From assembly GCA_031553885.1 (NCBI GenBank), contig JAVBKV010000013.1, positions 1-54,633 on the forward strand: 54,633 nt of DNA. The letters are read 5' to 3'. This document shows, piece by piece, positions 35,626 through 45,528 of this stretch. Within the stretch, counting starts at the first letter, position 1, and each line of letters opens with the position of its first letter. This stretch comes from JAVBKV01 sp031553885 (GTDB lineage: Bacteria; Bacteroidota; Bacteroidia; Bacteroidales; Azobacteroidaceae). The notes below the pieces were generated by a model that was not told the origin of the DNA, did not search any database, and saw only the letters and a program-made list of their open reading frames with translations. The translations under genes and the position numbers were made by a program.

Positions 35626-36828
35626 TTAATCCTTGTATTGGGAAACCCGGGTAATACTATTAATGGTCAGATCCAGTTTCACATCGCTGGTCACTTGAAT
35701 CGTATAACCATTAGCACCAGCGGTTCCTGTTGGGGCTGGAATACTTAATTCGTCGGCTATCGTTATAAAATTACAGGTGAACGTTGCAGAAGTAGCCTGA
35801 GTCTGACAATTGATGTATTGTTGAGTATCAAATGTAGAGGCTGCGTTAGCACTTTTCAGCCGGATGGTGATCGTGCCTCCCGTACCACTCGATTTGTTTG
35901 TGAAAGTTCCGATAATACGCCAGAGATGTACCTGTCCGATAATCGGGTTTTCAATGAAAGTGGTGTTCCCTCCTTGTGTCCGGATGATATCGCTTACTGC
36001 CGGATTGGGAATGTTTTCCGGCCAATAAGAAGTGGTATTGGCTGCCAGACTGAAGCTACCTACAGGGTAATTGACAAACTGGTAAACACCGAGGTCCTTT
36101 TGATCCTGGAATGAAAAGGGAGGTTGCGTATTATTTCCATAGGAATTGATCTTTACGACTCCTTCATTCTGACCTCCGTATTCATTGGCAGCTATGGTTA
36201 CCCATTGTGTCCCGTCATAATACATCAGTGTACGTGTCGTTACATCGAATTTTATCATTCCTGGAAATACCTGGGTGACCGGAGACGGAGGAGTTACGAT
36301 GTCTTGTCGGAGACCAAAAACCGATCTTCGTCTTATGACTCCGGAAGCATCTGCAACCAACAGGCTATCCAGACTGACTCCGCTTACCAATCCTTCTAAC
36401 CGTAGCGGATTAGACGGTGCTGATACATGTAAACGGTTGGTAGGGTTGTTAGCTCCGATCCCTACGTTTCCCATCTGATAGATATTTTGTGTGTTGAGGG
36501 ATGCCTTATTGCTAGATCCTGCAACCTGCCAGGGTTCAATAGCCTCGCTTCTTACCCACCTTGTGCCGTTCCAGTATTCTATTACACTGTCCGTTTTATT
36601 GTATATGGATAATCCCGGAGCTCCCGGGTTTCCGGTTACTGTGATCGTATCCCTTTCGGATTTCAATAATTGCGGGAATCTGAGCCCTCCCTTAATGGTT
36701 GAAGCATCCACCTCCAGGATAGAGAAGTGTTTGGGTGGATTTGTACTTCCTGCGGTTACCTGTGCTTCTACGTTGTTGATAGTTGTAATGAACAAACACA
36801 ACAATATTGAGAATAATACTTTTTTCAT
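35626..36828 (-). CDS. Secreted beta-rich protein of unknown function, last gene of the surface-protein operon
   Basis: The 400-residue product has a signal peptide (MKKVLFSILLCLFITTINNVEAQ). Phrases common in Bacteroidetes surface and fibre-like proteins follow (GGLRFPQL; GNPGAPGLSIYNKTDSVIEYWNGTRWV; MGNVGIGANNPTNRLHVS; MLYYDGTQWVTI). These recur in tail-fibre-like or adhesin repeats. There is no T9SS tail at the C terminus. It lies 18 bp downstream of the CTERM-like small gene and probably shares its transcript. Confidence 0.65.
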   Translation of the reverse strand: MKKVLFSILLCLFITTINNVEAQVTAGSTNPPKHFSILEVDASTIKGGLRFPQLLKSERDTITVTGNPGAPGLSIYNKTDSVIEYWNGTRWVRSEAIEPWQVAGSSNKASLNTQNIYQMGNVGIGANNPTNRLHVSAPSNPLRLEGLVSGVSLDSLLVADASGVIRRRSVFGLRQDIVTPPSPVTQVFPGMIKFDVTTRTLMYYDGTQWVTIAANEYGGQNEGVVKINSYGNNTQPPFSFQDQKDLGVYQFVNYPVGSFSLAANTTSYWPENIPNPAVSDIIRTQGGNTTFIENPIIGQVHLWRIIGTFTNKSSGTGGTITIRLKSANAASTFDTQQYINCQTQATSATFTCNFITIADELSIPAPTGTAGANGYTIQVTSDVKLDLTINSITRVSQYKD

Positions 36829-36846
36829 ATGTGTAAAATTTATTTT

Positions 36847-37221
36847 TTATGAATTTGTTTTTTTAAGTTTACTAACTACTAGTGTCGTGTATAAAATAGA
36901 AGATAAAGAAAGTAGAAGTAATCCGTCACTCACTGGGACATCGTCTTCTCCTACAAATCCTCCTCCTCCTCCGGAATCTCCTCCCGGTCCTTCTTCCCAC
37001 CAGTTATCACCGGCATCTCTCAATGCAATGTTGTCTAAAAAATTTTCCTGACTGAAAAAAATGTTTTCTCCGATTGTCTTTATCTCATTTGTCTCTGAAG
37101 GAAGGGGTGGGTTGATTACAATACTACTCAAATCTTGCGACACCGCTGTTTCAACAGGTAATATCAGGAGTAATCCTATAAGTATATTTTTTGCCTTGTG
37201 AGCTATTTCAAATGTTTTCAT
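36847..37221 (-). CDS. Small CTERM-like sorted protein of the surface operon
   Basis: The 124-residue product has an N-terminal signal, an extracytoplasmic low-complexity region with a Gly run (GPGGDSGGGGGFVGEDD) and a C-terminal tripartite tail: VPVSDG, a hydrophobic helix, and KLKKTNS. This layout resembles the PID-CTERM type sorting tails of Bacteroidetes (recognised from memory). Its ATG overlaps the stop of the large T9SS gene by 4 bp, so it is translationally coupled. A similarly sized and built protein is at 49230. Confidence 0.6.
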   Translation of the reverse strand: MKTFEIAHKAKNILIGLLLILPVETAVSQDLSSIVINPPLPSETNEIKTIGENIFFSQENFLDNIALRDAGDNWWEEGPGGDSGGGGGFVGEDDVPVSDGLLLLSLSSILYTTLVVSKLKKTNS

Positions 37222-39248
37222 TTTACTAAGATTTTACTTGTGTAATTGTTTTTTCCGGATATCTTGACAATATATATTCCCGGGCTCAGACTTACAGGAA
37301 TTTCTGATGTAGGTGCCTGGTCGATAACTTTACTTAATAGGTTTATTCCCTGTGTGTTGAATAGAATTAAATTACTTCCTTTTTCATTGGCAGTTAAACC
37401 ATTCACCCGAAGTGTTCCATCAGAATAACTCACTTGCAGATTTTCTGTTACAGTGATATCGTTGATGGAAGAGATTGTCTTTTGCGTGAAATATAGAAGA
37501 AACCTGTCGCTCAAATCTCCCGGATTTGTTACAAAGGTGTAAGAGGGATAGTTAAGCAGGTCTACGGTTTTTCCTTCTTTTTTATCTTCCAGGTATAAAT
37601 GTTGTACCGAATGCAGTGATTCCAGACGGCTGGCATTCAGAGTCACGGATTTTTTCTCCGCACTCGGATTCAGGTATAAAGGCAATGATGATGTCTGTGG
37701 TGAAATAACATTGGTTGTCATGTTTTTATTTTCTGCCGTTTTTGTATAAATCTGACTGACCCCACCGGAATTGTTGAATATTTTACTAGCATCGTAAGGA
37801 TCGTCGCCGCTCAGGGAGGCATTATCCCTGAAAACGATGCATAAGCGGTCGAAGGCTTTTGAATCTTCATCTACACTTTCCAGTAAAATTTCATCTACAA
37901 TCTCGGGGTCGTTTCTTAAGAAGAAACTGATACCATGAGTTCGTGCCGAAGCTGGGATTTTGAATGTAGTAGGAGTGTTAAAATTTTTTCCCACTACAAA
38001 CATTTGCATAGGAGGAATAATATTTCCATCGATGGTAGATCCGACTTGCTGTCCGAGCAGAAATGAAGTTTTGAATGTAAATTTAGAGGTAGACGGATCG
38101 TAGCTTCCTGTTCCTCCGCTCATGACATAATAACTATTGCGCATGTCGGCTGTGGATGCCGGATTGCTGTTCCTGCTTACTCCCCAATTATCGGGAGTGG
38201 CTGTTTCCTGGACGAAAGAGCTCATATCGATGGGACTAGTATACGGATTTCCTACATAATTGAATCCTTGCCTGTTCATACTAACTTCTACATCTTTGAT
38301 GTTTAACTCTTCATTATCAAAGTATTGTGCATCCGTGAAGAAACGGAAAGAAAGAGGTAGAAAATTCCGGGCAAACACATATTGCCGGGTTGCCCGTTCT
38401 TCAAAAAGAGCGTTTGACCAGGGTTTATTCTGCGCCAGGTGTTGACGGTAATAATTCGGGTCGCTTATAATATCTTGTCCGATAATGTAGCCTTCTCCTG
38501 CTTTCATCTCTACATCAGGATTGGTTATCAGTTTACCATCATCTCCGAAAATACCCGTAGGAGAGGGCTTGGAAAGAAAGTTAAATAAAAAATAATCACT
38601 GTAAATCCGTTTGAAAGGGGAGGAGAATCCAACGAGCAATCCGTTGTGAGTACCTGATAATTCATTGCCCAGGTAATTGTTTCCCATAGCCAGATCCACT
38701 TCCACAATGCCTTTGTCTTCCCTGTTTAATGCGGTACGGTTATAACGTACATCATTCTTTATCAACAAGTGTGCTAATGCCGATTTTCGGAGTTCCGTCG
38801 AATCGGAAAGCAGCACTAGCCGGCCCTTTGTCAGATCCAGAGTGTCGACGTTCGCTCCCATGGTTGAGGCGATCCTCACTGAATTGGAATTCTCGACCCT
38901 TAGATTGGGAAAATCTACATAATGGGCTGCTTTATTTGCATTTCCTTTTATGTATTGGATTTGTGGACCGGCAAAAATGACCGTTCCCTTTTTTTGATTT
39001 GTGTTTGTAAACACATTTCCGGAAGTAACGTTATTGATAAAATCTCCTGTTAAAAGCGTATTACCTTCCTGAATAATCGCTACATTGTTTCCGTTTTGAG
39101 AAAAGTTGCCTCCTATATAAAGAGTTCCCGGATTATTCACTTTTCCAACATACAGCTGTCCGTTGTTATAGGCTCCCTGAGCATTACAAAGAAAAGGAAC
39201 AGAAAGTAAGGAGATTAATAGTTTTAGGTGTATTTTTTTATTATCCAT
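37218..39248 (-). CDS. Large surface protein with T9SS type A sorting domain
   Basis: The 676-residue product has a signal peptide (LLISLLSVPFLCNAQG), beta-rich repeats near the N terminus (GTLYIGGNFSQNGNNVAII) and a C-terminal T9SS type A sorting tail (EIPVSLSPGIYIVKISGK...SKILVK). Its penultimate domain (KTVDLLNYPSYTF...DLSDRFLLYF) is shared with the giant protein at 49683, which has DLLEKDSYTF...NLSDRFELII. It is therefore a paralogue in the C-terminal half. T9SS would export and anchor it at the cell surface. It is the first gene of a three-gene operon. Confidence 0.8.
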   Translation of the reverse strand: MDNKKIHLKLLISLLSVPFLCNAQGAYNNGQLYVGKVNNPGTLYIGGNFSQNGNNVAIIQEGNTLLTGDFINNVTSGNVFTNTNQKKGTVIFAGPQIQYIKGNANKAAHYVDFPNLRVENSNSVRIASTMGANVDTLDLTKGRLVLLSDSTELRKSALAHLLIKNDVRYNRTALNREDKGIVEVDLAMGNNYLGNELSGTHNGLLVGFSSPFKRIYSDYFLFNFLSKPSPTGIFGDDGKLITNPDVEMKAGEGYIIGQDIISDPNYYRQHLAQNKPWSNALFEERATRQYVFARNFLPLSFRFFTDAQYFDNEELNIKDVEVSMNRQGFNYVGNPYTSPIDMSSFVQETATPDNWGVSRNSNPASTADMRNSYYVMSGGTGSYDPSTSKFTFKTSFLLGQQVGSTIDGNIIPPMQMFVVGKNFNTPTTFKIPASARTHGISFFLRNDPEIVDEILLESVDEDSKAFDRLCIVFRDNASLSGDDPYDASKIFNNSGGVSQIYTKTAENKNMTTNVISPQTSSLPLYLNPSAEKKSVTLNASRLESLHSVQHLYLEDKKEGKTVDLLNYPSYTFVTNPGDLSDRFLLYFTQKTISSINDITVTENLQVSYSDGTLRVNGLTANEKGSNLILFNTQGINLLSKVIDQAPTSEIPVSLSPGIYIVKISGKNNYTSKILVK

Positions 39249-39809
39249 AAATCCATTATTTAAATTAACAATTTGAAATTAATTTGTTAAATGAATTCAT
39301 CAGAGTGATTTTTTAAAATTATTTTTTTTTATTTTTATAAAATAAGTTTAAGTGTTATATTTTTAAATATAAATATCATTATATTTGATTAAAAAATATA
39401 ACTTATAATTTAATTTATTAAATTAATTCGGGATTCGTTTTGAAGATAAATAAGGATTTCTTCGATTTATTTTATTAATGCAGAGTTTTTAAAATAGTCC
39501 TGTTCTATTTTTTTTTATATATGTATTAATATTTTTTTTCCCAGTCTAATAATTGTAAAAAAGAATTACTCTGTTGTTTTATATTTAACATTTTATTTAA
39601 TCTACTCATTTTTTATAGTATGGATAGATTTATAAATAGAACAATATATATATTTAAATGTTTTATATAATTTAAATTTTATATATTTTTATTTATTTTA
39701 TCGGAGTTTTTGGAATTTTTTTAAGAAGGGAGAAATTAAAGTTTTAGGTTGGGAAGGATCAATTAAAACTCTTGTATGCAAGAGTTAAAGTAAGTTGTGT
39801 TTGATGATC
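39249..39809. other. Very AT-rich intergenic stretch
   Basis: About 560 bp with long T and A/T runs and no credible ORF on either strand. A terminator for the GH95 gene lies at its right end. A TATATTTG at 39380-39387 on the plus strand faces no gene. I see no definite promoter for the surface operon reading leftwards. Confidence 0.4.
39759..39786 (-). terminator. Hairpin after the GH95 gene
   Basis: AACTCTTG/CAAGAGTT, 8 bp with loop TATG (39767-39786), followed on the minus strand by TTTTAATT. Confidence 0.6.
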
Positions 39810-42341
39810 TTATTTTTCCAGTACACTGATTTTGTACGTCCTGTCTTTTTCTGTCTGGAACCGGTAGAAGTAATACCTCCATCTCCTGGAGCTTACTACC
39901 AGCGGACCTTCAATTTTCACCGGAACCGTCGTACAGAGCACACACTCGTTTCCTGAAAACGATTTCAGTGTTGCTCCCGACAGTTTCCCGTCTTTCCAGG
40001 TGATGCTCGTTTCAAATCCTCCGCGCGCTTTTAATCCTTTTGCCGAACCGGAAGACCAGACATCGGGCAACGCAGGTAACAACTGAATATAACCGGCATG
40101 GCTTTGTAGCAGCATTTCGGCAACTCCGGCTGTATATCCGAAATTTCCGTCGATCTGGAAAGGAGGATGAGCGTCCAGCATGTTTTTATATAATCCGCCT
40201 CCTTTGCGACTGTTCTTACCGAAACCGACAGGGTTGAAAAGATTGGAAATGATTTTATAAGCATGGTTGCCGTCCAGAAGGCGTGCCCAGCAATTGATTT
40301 TCCAACCCATCGACCATCCGGTAGCTTCGTCTCCCCGTAATTCGAGCGACTTTCTAGCTGCCCTGAATAAGTCCGGAGTACCGGCGGGTGTGATTTGGTT
40401 TCCGGGATACAAACCATACAGGTGGGAGAGATGACGGTGAAGGGAATCGGCCTCCTCAAAATCGTACATCCATTCCTGTAACTGGCCTTTTTCCCCGATG
40501 CGATAAGGCAATAGGCCGGATAGTTTTTCTTTTAATTCCAGACGCAGAGGCTGGTCTACATCTAATTTTTCAGCAATAAAAAGGGCATTGGTAAATGTTT
40601 CACGAATGATGGCCATATCCATCGTACAACCCATACTCATGGCTGCATATTTCTTCTTTCCGTCTTCTTCTCCTTCCACAAAAGAATTTTCAGGGGAAAC
40701 ACCTACCGGAGTTACCAGGTGCCCGTTCCCATCATCGACCAGCCAGTCCGAATAAAACTCGGCAGCTCCCTTAATGAGCGGATAAGCCGTTTCTTTGAGG
40801 AACTCTTCGTTTTGCGTGAAAAGATAATGATCCCATAAGTGACGACACAACCATCCCTGAGCCATCGGCCAGAAAGAGGCCGTCGGTACATTGTCGGTAG
40901 GAGTGGTTTCTCTCCAGATCGAAGAATTGTGATGTGCGACCCATCCTCTCCTGTGATACATGTTTTGAGCAGTTTCCCTGCCCGAAACCGACACTTCTTT
41001 TATCATATTGAACAGGGGCTCATGGCACTCGGAAAGATTGGTGAGTTCTGCCGGCCAGTAGTTCATTCCCGTATTGATGTTCATGGTATAGGCGCTGTTC
41101 CAGGGAGGGATGATCTCCTTGTTCCAGATTCCCTGCAGGTTCAATGGTTGTCCGCCCGGTCGTGATCCGCTGATCATCAGGTAGCGCCCGTATTGAAACA
41201 ATAATGCCGAAAGGTCCGGATCTGGCTTCTGGGCAAATTGTTCGATGCGTTGATCGGTCGGTAATGCTGTTTGTTCTTTGGTAGAAGTCAATTCCAATGC
41301 TACCCGGTCAAAAAGACTTTTGTAATCGGCAATGTGCCGTTTTTTCAGTGTTTCGTAACCGGATGTTTTGATTCTTTCCAGGATGTGTTCTGTCTTTTTA
41401 GAGGCATTGATACCCTGAGTGCTTGGACTTTTATCGAACCCATTGAAACTGGTTGCCATGCTCAGAATAAAATAAACTTCATCGGTGCCATAGATACGCA
41501 TTCCGGTATGGTTGGTTTTACATTTTCCCTTACGTGGAAAAACAGGAAGCAATCGTGCATCAAAAAAGGTTCCCTTTCCATCTATTTCTTCTCCGTATAA
41601 TACTTCTTTGTCAAATTTCCGGTTTCCATTATCATCGTAAATTTCCGGATGTTTATACTGGTCACCCCAGCTTTCAATGGTTTCGAAACTTCGGCGTTCC
41701 ACATAACCGGGAGCTTGTCCGTATAAAGAAAGACCGTTTTTGTCGATCTTTTTTTGTTTGGCGTTAGGGTGGGGAGATTGAAAAGTCAACAGTAGATCAA
41801 TCTCACCTGGTTTGTCACTTTTTACATGAATGATAATCACACTGTCGGGATAAGAAGCAAAGATCTCCCGTTCATACCGGACTCCTCCCTGGTTGTAGGT
41901 GCAACGTACAATCGCTTCCGATAAGTCCAGTTCTCTTTTATATCCGGAAATTTCCCCTTCTTTATTGTTTGTTATCAATAAGTCGCCCAAAGGCTGATAG
42001 CTCTGAGGTAATCTGCCCAACCAGTTTTTACAGACCAATCCGGAAGCTTCGGAATACTTCCGGTCCTTCATCAGGTTTACCACCTGGTCGAATTGTTCGT
42101 TGGTAATACGGATATCGTTGAAACAAACGGAAGGTTCTCCGCTGTATAAGGTATTCTCGTTTAATTGTAATACGTCTGTTCCGGTATGGCCGAATATCAT
42201 AGCTCCTAATCGACCATTGCCGATAGGGAGTGCTTCATTCCAATTCTCAGCAGGTTGGTTATACCATAATTTGAGATTATTCTGTGAGAAACAAGAAAAT
42301 AAAACGAATACCAGAAAACCGGTTAATAAAAACTTTCTCAT
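39810..42341 (-). CDS. GH95 alpha-L-fucosidase (or related 1,2-fucosidase/galactosidase)
   Basis: The 843-residue protein begins with a lipoprotein-like signal (FLVFVLFSCFSQ) and the GH95 hallmark LKLWYNQPAENWNEALPIGN. It contains LQGIWN and YTMNINTGMNYWPAE, the region with the Asn-x-Asn pair that acts with a carboxylate as base in characterised GH95 enzymes. Full-length for the family. It would remove terminal alpha-1,2-linked fucose from host or plant glycans, probably in the periplasm or at the surface. It stands alone, without SusC/D genes. Confidence 0.92.
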   Translation of the reverse strand: MRKFLLTGFLVFVLFSCFSQNNLKLWYNQPAENWNEALPIGNGRLGAMIFGHTGTDVLQLNENTLYSGEPSVCFNDIRITNEQFDQVVNLMKDRKYSEASGLVCKNWLGRLPQSYQPLGDLLITNNKEGEISGYKRELDLSEAIVRCTYNQGGVRYEREIFASYPDSVIIIHVKSDKPGEIDLLLTFQSPHPNAKQKKIDKNGLSLYGQAPGYVERRSFETIESWGDQYKHPEIYDDNGNRKFDKEVLYGEEIDGKGTFFDARLLPVFPRKGKCKTNHTGMRIYGTDEVYFILSMATSFNGFDKSPSTQGINASKKTEHILERIKTSGYETLKKRHIADYKSLFDRVALELTSTKEQTALPTDQRIEQFAQKPDPDLSALLFQYGRYLMISGSRPGGQPLNLQGIWNKEIIPPWNSAYTMNINTGMNYWPAELTNLSECHEPLFNMIKEVSVSGRETAQNMYHRRGWVAHHNSSIWRETTPTDNVPTASFWPMAQGWLCRHLWDHYLFTQNEEFLKETAYPLIKGAAEFYSDWLVDDGNGHLVTPVGVSPENSFVEGEEDGKKKYAAMSMGCTMDMAIIRETFTNALFIAEKLDVDQPLRLELKEKLSGLLPYRIGEKGQLQEWMYDFEEADSLHRHLSHLYGLYPGNQITPAGTPDLFRAARKSLELRGDEATGWSMGWKINCWARLLDGNHAYKIISNLFNPVGFGKNSRKGGGLYKNMLDAHPPFQIDGNFGYTAGVAEMLLQSHAGYIQLLPALPDVWSSGSAKGLKARGGFETSITWKDGKLSGATLKSFSGNECVLCTTVPVKIEGPLVVSSRRWRYYFYRFQTEKDRTYKISVLEK

Positions 42342-42380
42342 GATACTTTTACCTCTTTGAATCTATTGCATTCAGAAGGT

Positions 42381-42388
42381 CAAAGTTA
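42381..42388 (-). promoter_or_regulatory. -7 box of the GH95 gene
   Basis: TAACTTTG on the minus strand fits TAnnTTTG, 40 bp before the ATG. Confidence 0.5.
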
Positions 42389-42456
42389 ATCAGAATCTTG
42401 TAAAGTTCCAATATCCGGATATGAAGTTTCTTATATTTTATTTTTGAGAAGACGGT

Positions 42457-43371
42457 TTAGGGAGTTTCGGATCCGGAAGATTCCGATTCGTTTTTATTGC
42501 CTTTCAGCTTTTTACGTAAGAACATGCCGATTCCACCCAATGCGACCAGGATTACTTTCCAGAACTTGAGAATAGCGGCGAAAAAGCCAACCTTAGCCAG
42601 AACTTTTCCCGCAACCAGGCTTCCAATGGTCCATTCTGCCAGGTGGTCGGTCGATGAATTGTAGTCGGCATAAGTATATCCTTTATCGAATTGAGCGATA
42701 TTTAAAAGATCGGGAATGTCTTTTTTTACATCGTCGAAAGAAGACATGTTGGCAACTGCTTTGATTTCCAGGATACCTTTCCTCCCCAATACCCGGATGT
42801 CATAGTTCAGAGTTTCTTCGTCATTGTCTGAAAACTGGTATTTTTTTGCCCAGTGTAATACTTTCGTTGTGTTGTCGTAGTACGGTTTTGAAGCCCACCC
42901 TAGCAGTTCGACAGTAGGATATCCCTGTTCTTCCCGGAGTTTGTTTTCTTCCAGGGAAGATTTTTTCAGGTCTTTGAGCATGTCGTCGTAATCGATTTTG
43001 TTTGCATCATTGTCCTTTACATACCCGTCACCGCTGTAATAAATAAAGTAAGCGTAAGAATTACTGGCAACCAGGTACTGATTCACGGAAATCAACATTC
43101 CAATGGGTTTTTCATCGGAAGGCGGATTTCCCCACAGTTCGGTCAACACACGTTCCGCTTCGTTTCCGTCAATAAAGTTAAGTGTTTCAGGAACATTCAA
43201 TGTTATGTTACATGACTTTAGAGGTATTTGTCCCTGTTGAAAATGAAACGTAGACTCAATACTGTCCATATAAACGATATACGCTTTTTGCTCTTCCGTA
43301 TATTCTTCCGCAAAAGCAGATGTTGAAAACAAGACAATGGTCATTGAAAACCATACAACTAGTTTTTTCAT
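42457..43371 (-). CDS. DUF2167 membrane protein
   Basis: The 304-residue product has a signal peptide (FSMTIVLFSTSAFA), the DUF2167 domain (LNFIDGNEAERVLTELWGNPPSDEKPIGMLI; GWASKPYYDNTTKVLHWAKKYQF) and a C-terminal membrane region (AAILKFWKVILVALGGIGMFL) with a basic end KKLKGNKN. The family is conserved across proteobacteria and Bacteroidetes without an established function. Confidence 0.88.
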   Translation of the reverse strand: MKKLVVWFSMTIVLFSTSAFAEEYTEEQKAYIVYMDSIESTFHFQQGQIPLKSCNITLNVPETLNFIDGNEAERVLTELWGNPPSDEKPIGMLISVNQYLVASNSYAYFIYYSGDGYVKDNDANKIDYDDMLKDLKKSSLEENKLREEQGYPTVELLGWASKPYYDNTTKVLHWAKKYQFSDNDEETLNYDIRVLGRKGILEIKAVANMSSFDDVKKDIPDLLNIAQFDKGYTYADYNSSTDHLAEWTIGSLVAGKVLAKVGFFAAILKFWKVILVALGGIGMFLRKKLKGNKNESESSGSETP

Positions 43372-43461
43372 TTCAGAGTAAATTAAAGTTAAGTATTATT
43401 TTATAGCCCTGTTTTCAAATTGGATGATCAAAAAAACGTATCAAAAGTCTTATCCGATTTT

Positions 43462-44277
43462 TTAATCGGCTTTAGCTAATGATCTTTCTTTTCTCTTTGC
43501 TTTGTCTGATTTAACGAGGAAACTACTCAACTCCCACAATATATAAAGCGGAAAAAACACCACGGATAAGGTAAACGGGTCGGCAGACGGAGTTATAATA
43601 GCTGCCGCAATCAATAAAACAACGATTGCATGCCGTCGGTATTTTTTGAAAAAAGAGCGGGTAAGAAAACCTAACTGTGACATTAACCAGGAAACCAGCG
43701 GCAATTCAAAAACAATACCCATCACCAGGATCAACGTGAAAAAAGTATCCATGTATGAATCCAATGAAAGTTGATTGACGATCAGATCACTTAAGTCATA
43801 GGTATACAGAAAACGAAGAGTCATTGGAAAAACCAGGGAGTATCCGACGGTACAACCGACAAAAAACATAATGGTTCCAAACAAAAGTACCCACCGGGCA
43901 CTCTTTTTTTCGTTTTCATATAAGGCCGGACTGATAAACCGCCAGATCTCAAAGATTAAATAAGGAAAAGCGACAACCAACGCCAGCCAGAAAGAGCTAC
44001 TCATGTGCCTGAAAAACTGGCCTGTCAGGTTAAGATTTTGAATATTAACGTGAAAACTGTCATTGCAAAAATCAGGAAGTAAAGATGTTTTCGAACTGAT
44101 CTTACATAAATACCTGTACAGGAAGAAATCGGAGTTACAGGGAGCCATTATTATGTCATCGTAAATGTAGGGCATAAAAATGAAGCCGATTATTGCAAAA
44201 ACGAATAATGCAATAACCGACCTGAATAATGTCCATCGAAGCTCTTCCAGGTGATCCCAGAATGACATTTCATTCAT
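43462..44277 (-). CDS. tatC: Sec-independent protein translocase TatC
   Basis: The 271-residue product has the conserved N-terminal SFWDHLEELRWTLFRSV and six membrane spans with the FVALP/P-rich core (AFPYLIFEIWRFISPALYENEKK). It forms the receptor of the twin-arginine translocase with TatA, which is encoded 23 bp upstream. The first periplasmic loop is somewhat long and contains three Cys. A substrate candidate in this window is the RR-containing DoxX fusion. Confidence 0.95.
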   Translation of the reverse strand: MNEMSFWDHLEELRWTLFRSVIALFVFAIIGFIFMPYIYDDIIMAPCNSDFFLYRYLCKISSKTSLLPDFCNDSFHVNIQNLNLTGQFFRHMSSSFWLALVVAFPYLIFEIWRFISPALYENEKKSARWVLLFGTIMFFVGCTVGYSLVFPMTLRFLYTYDLSDLIVNQLSLDSYMDTFFTLILVMGIVFELPLVSWLMSQLGFLTRSFFKKYRRHAIVVLLIAAAIITPSADPFTLSVVFFPLYILWELSSFLVKSDKAKRKERSLAKAD

Positions 44278-44300
44278 ATTAGTAGAATCGGTTTGTAGTG

Positions 44301-44510
44301 TCAGTCTTTTTTGTTAGTGTTATTAGCGTCGGAATCATTATTGATATCGTCTTCAATGCCCTTCACTCCTTCTTTAAAGCTCTTCACTCCTTTTCCGATT
44401 CCCTTCATCAATTCGGGAATTTTTTTTCCGCCGAAGAGAAGTAAAACCACAACTACAATAATAATCAATTCAGGGGTACCAATAGGACCCAAAAACAACA
44501 GTGTATTCAT
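44301..44510 (-). CDS. tatA: Twin-arginine translocase subunit TatA/TatE
   Basis: The 69-residue product has one membrane helix (IGTPELIIIVVVVLLLFG), the hinge GGKKIPELMKGIGKGVKSFKEG and a charged tail, diagnostic of TatA/E. It forms the pore with TatC, which is encoded immediately downstream. It is divergent from fabD. Confidence 0.95.
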   Translation of the reverse strand: MNTLLFLGPIGTPELIIIVVVVLLLFGGKKIPELMKGIGKGVKSFKEGVKGIEDDINNDSDANNTNKKD

Positions 44511-44553
44511 ATTTTCTACAGGTTAAAATGATTCTTTTTTGTGAAATAGACCG

Positions 44554-44590
44554 CAAATTTAAGAATAAATTTCAATTTGTATTACCTTTG
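44554..44590. promoter_or_regulatory. Divergent -7 boxes of tatA (minus) and fabD (plus)
   Basis: TAAATTTG on the minus strand (44561-44554) serves tatAC and TACCTTTG on the plus strand (44583-44590) serves fabD. Both fit TAnnTTTG; -33 boxes are not evident. Confidence 0.5.
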
Positions 44591-44625
44591 CCCCACTTTA
44601 TAAACTAAATTTAAACTATTTTATA

Positions 44626-45504
44626 ATGAAAGCTTATGTATTTCCCGGTCAGGGAGCTCAGTTTGTGGGTATGGGCAAGGATTTGTATGAAAATTCTTCC
44701 GTAGCCAAAGAAATGTTCGAAAAAGCCAATGAAATATTGGGATTCCGTATTACGGACCTGATGTTTGAAGGAACGGATGAAGATCTTCGTCAGACCAGAG
44801 TTACCCAGCCGGCTATTTTCCTGCATTCGGTTATTTTGGCTAAAACCATGGGCGATGCTTTTCAGCCGGACATGACAGCCGGACATTCGTTAGGTGAATT
44901 TTCAGCATTGGTTGCCGCCGGTGCTTTGTCGTTCGAAGACGGCTTAACCTTGGTTTACAAAAGAGCGATGGCTATGCAGAAAGCATGTGAAGCAACTCCT
45001 TCCACCATGGCTGCAGTTTTAAATCTCCCGGATGAAAAGGTAGAAGAAATCTGCGCCGGAATCGACGATGTCGTCGTTCCTGCCAATTATAATTGTCCCG
45101 GTCAGATCGTTATTTCCGGAAGTGAGCCTGGCGTGGATAAAGCCTGCGAGCAATTACTGGCTGCCGGAGCGAAAAGAGCATTGAAGTTGAAAGTAGGGGG
45201 TGCTTTCCATTCCCCGTTGATGGAACCGGCCCGGGCCGAACTGGCTGACGCTATTCGTTCCACAACAATAATAGCTCCGGTTTGTCCTGTATATCAGAAT
45301 GTCAGTACGATCGGAGAATCCGATCCCGAAGTGATCAAAGCAAATCTGGTCGCCCAGTTGACAGCGCCTGTGAAATGGACGCAATCCGTACAACACATGA
45401 TAGCCGATGGAGCCGATTCATTTACCGAAGTTGGCCCGGGAAGCGTATTGCAAGGGTTGGTCAAGAAAATTGACGGAAACGTGCAAACGCAGGGAGCGCA
45501 GTGA
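44626..45504 (+). CDS. fabD: Malonyl-CoA:ACP transacylase FabD
   Basis: The 292-residue enzyme has PGQGAQ near the N terminus, the nucleophile GHSLGE (Ser88), Arg113 in YKRAMAM, and His195 in GGAFHSPLM. It loads malonyl groups on acyl carrier protein for fatty acid synthesis. It is not next to other fab genes here. Its end converges on the small membrane-protein gene across a long hairpin. Confidence 0.96.
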   Translation: MKAYVFPGQGAQFVGMGKDLYENSSVAKEMFEKANEILGFRITDLMFEGTDEDLRQTRVTQPAIFLHSVILAKTMGDAFQPDMTAGHSLGEFSALVAAGALSFEDGLTLVYKRAMAMQKACEATPSTMAAVLNLPDEKVEEICAGIDDVVVPANYNCPGQIVISGSEPGVDKACEQLLAAGAKRALKLKVGGAFHSPLMEPARAELADAIRSTTIIAPVCPVYQNVSTIGESDPEVIKANLVAQLTAPVKWTQSVQHMIADGADSFTEVGPGSVLQGLVKKIDGNVQTQGAQ

Positions 45505-45528
45505 GAGTTAAGAGTTAAGGATTAAGAA

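Noticed and set aside
39380..39387. TATATTTG promoter box in the AT-rich gap
   Set aside because: It faces the 3' end of the GH95 gene with no gene or terminator behind it, and such matches are expected by chance in this composition.
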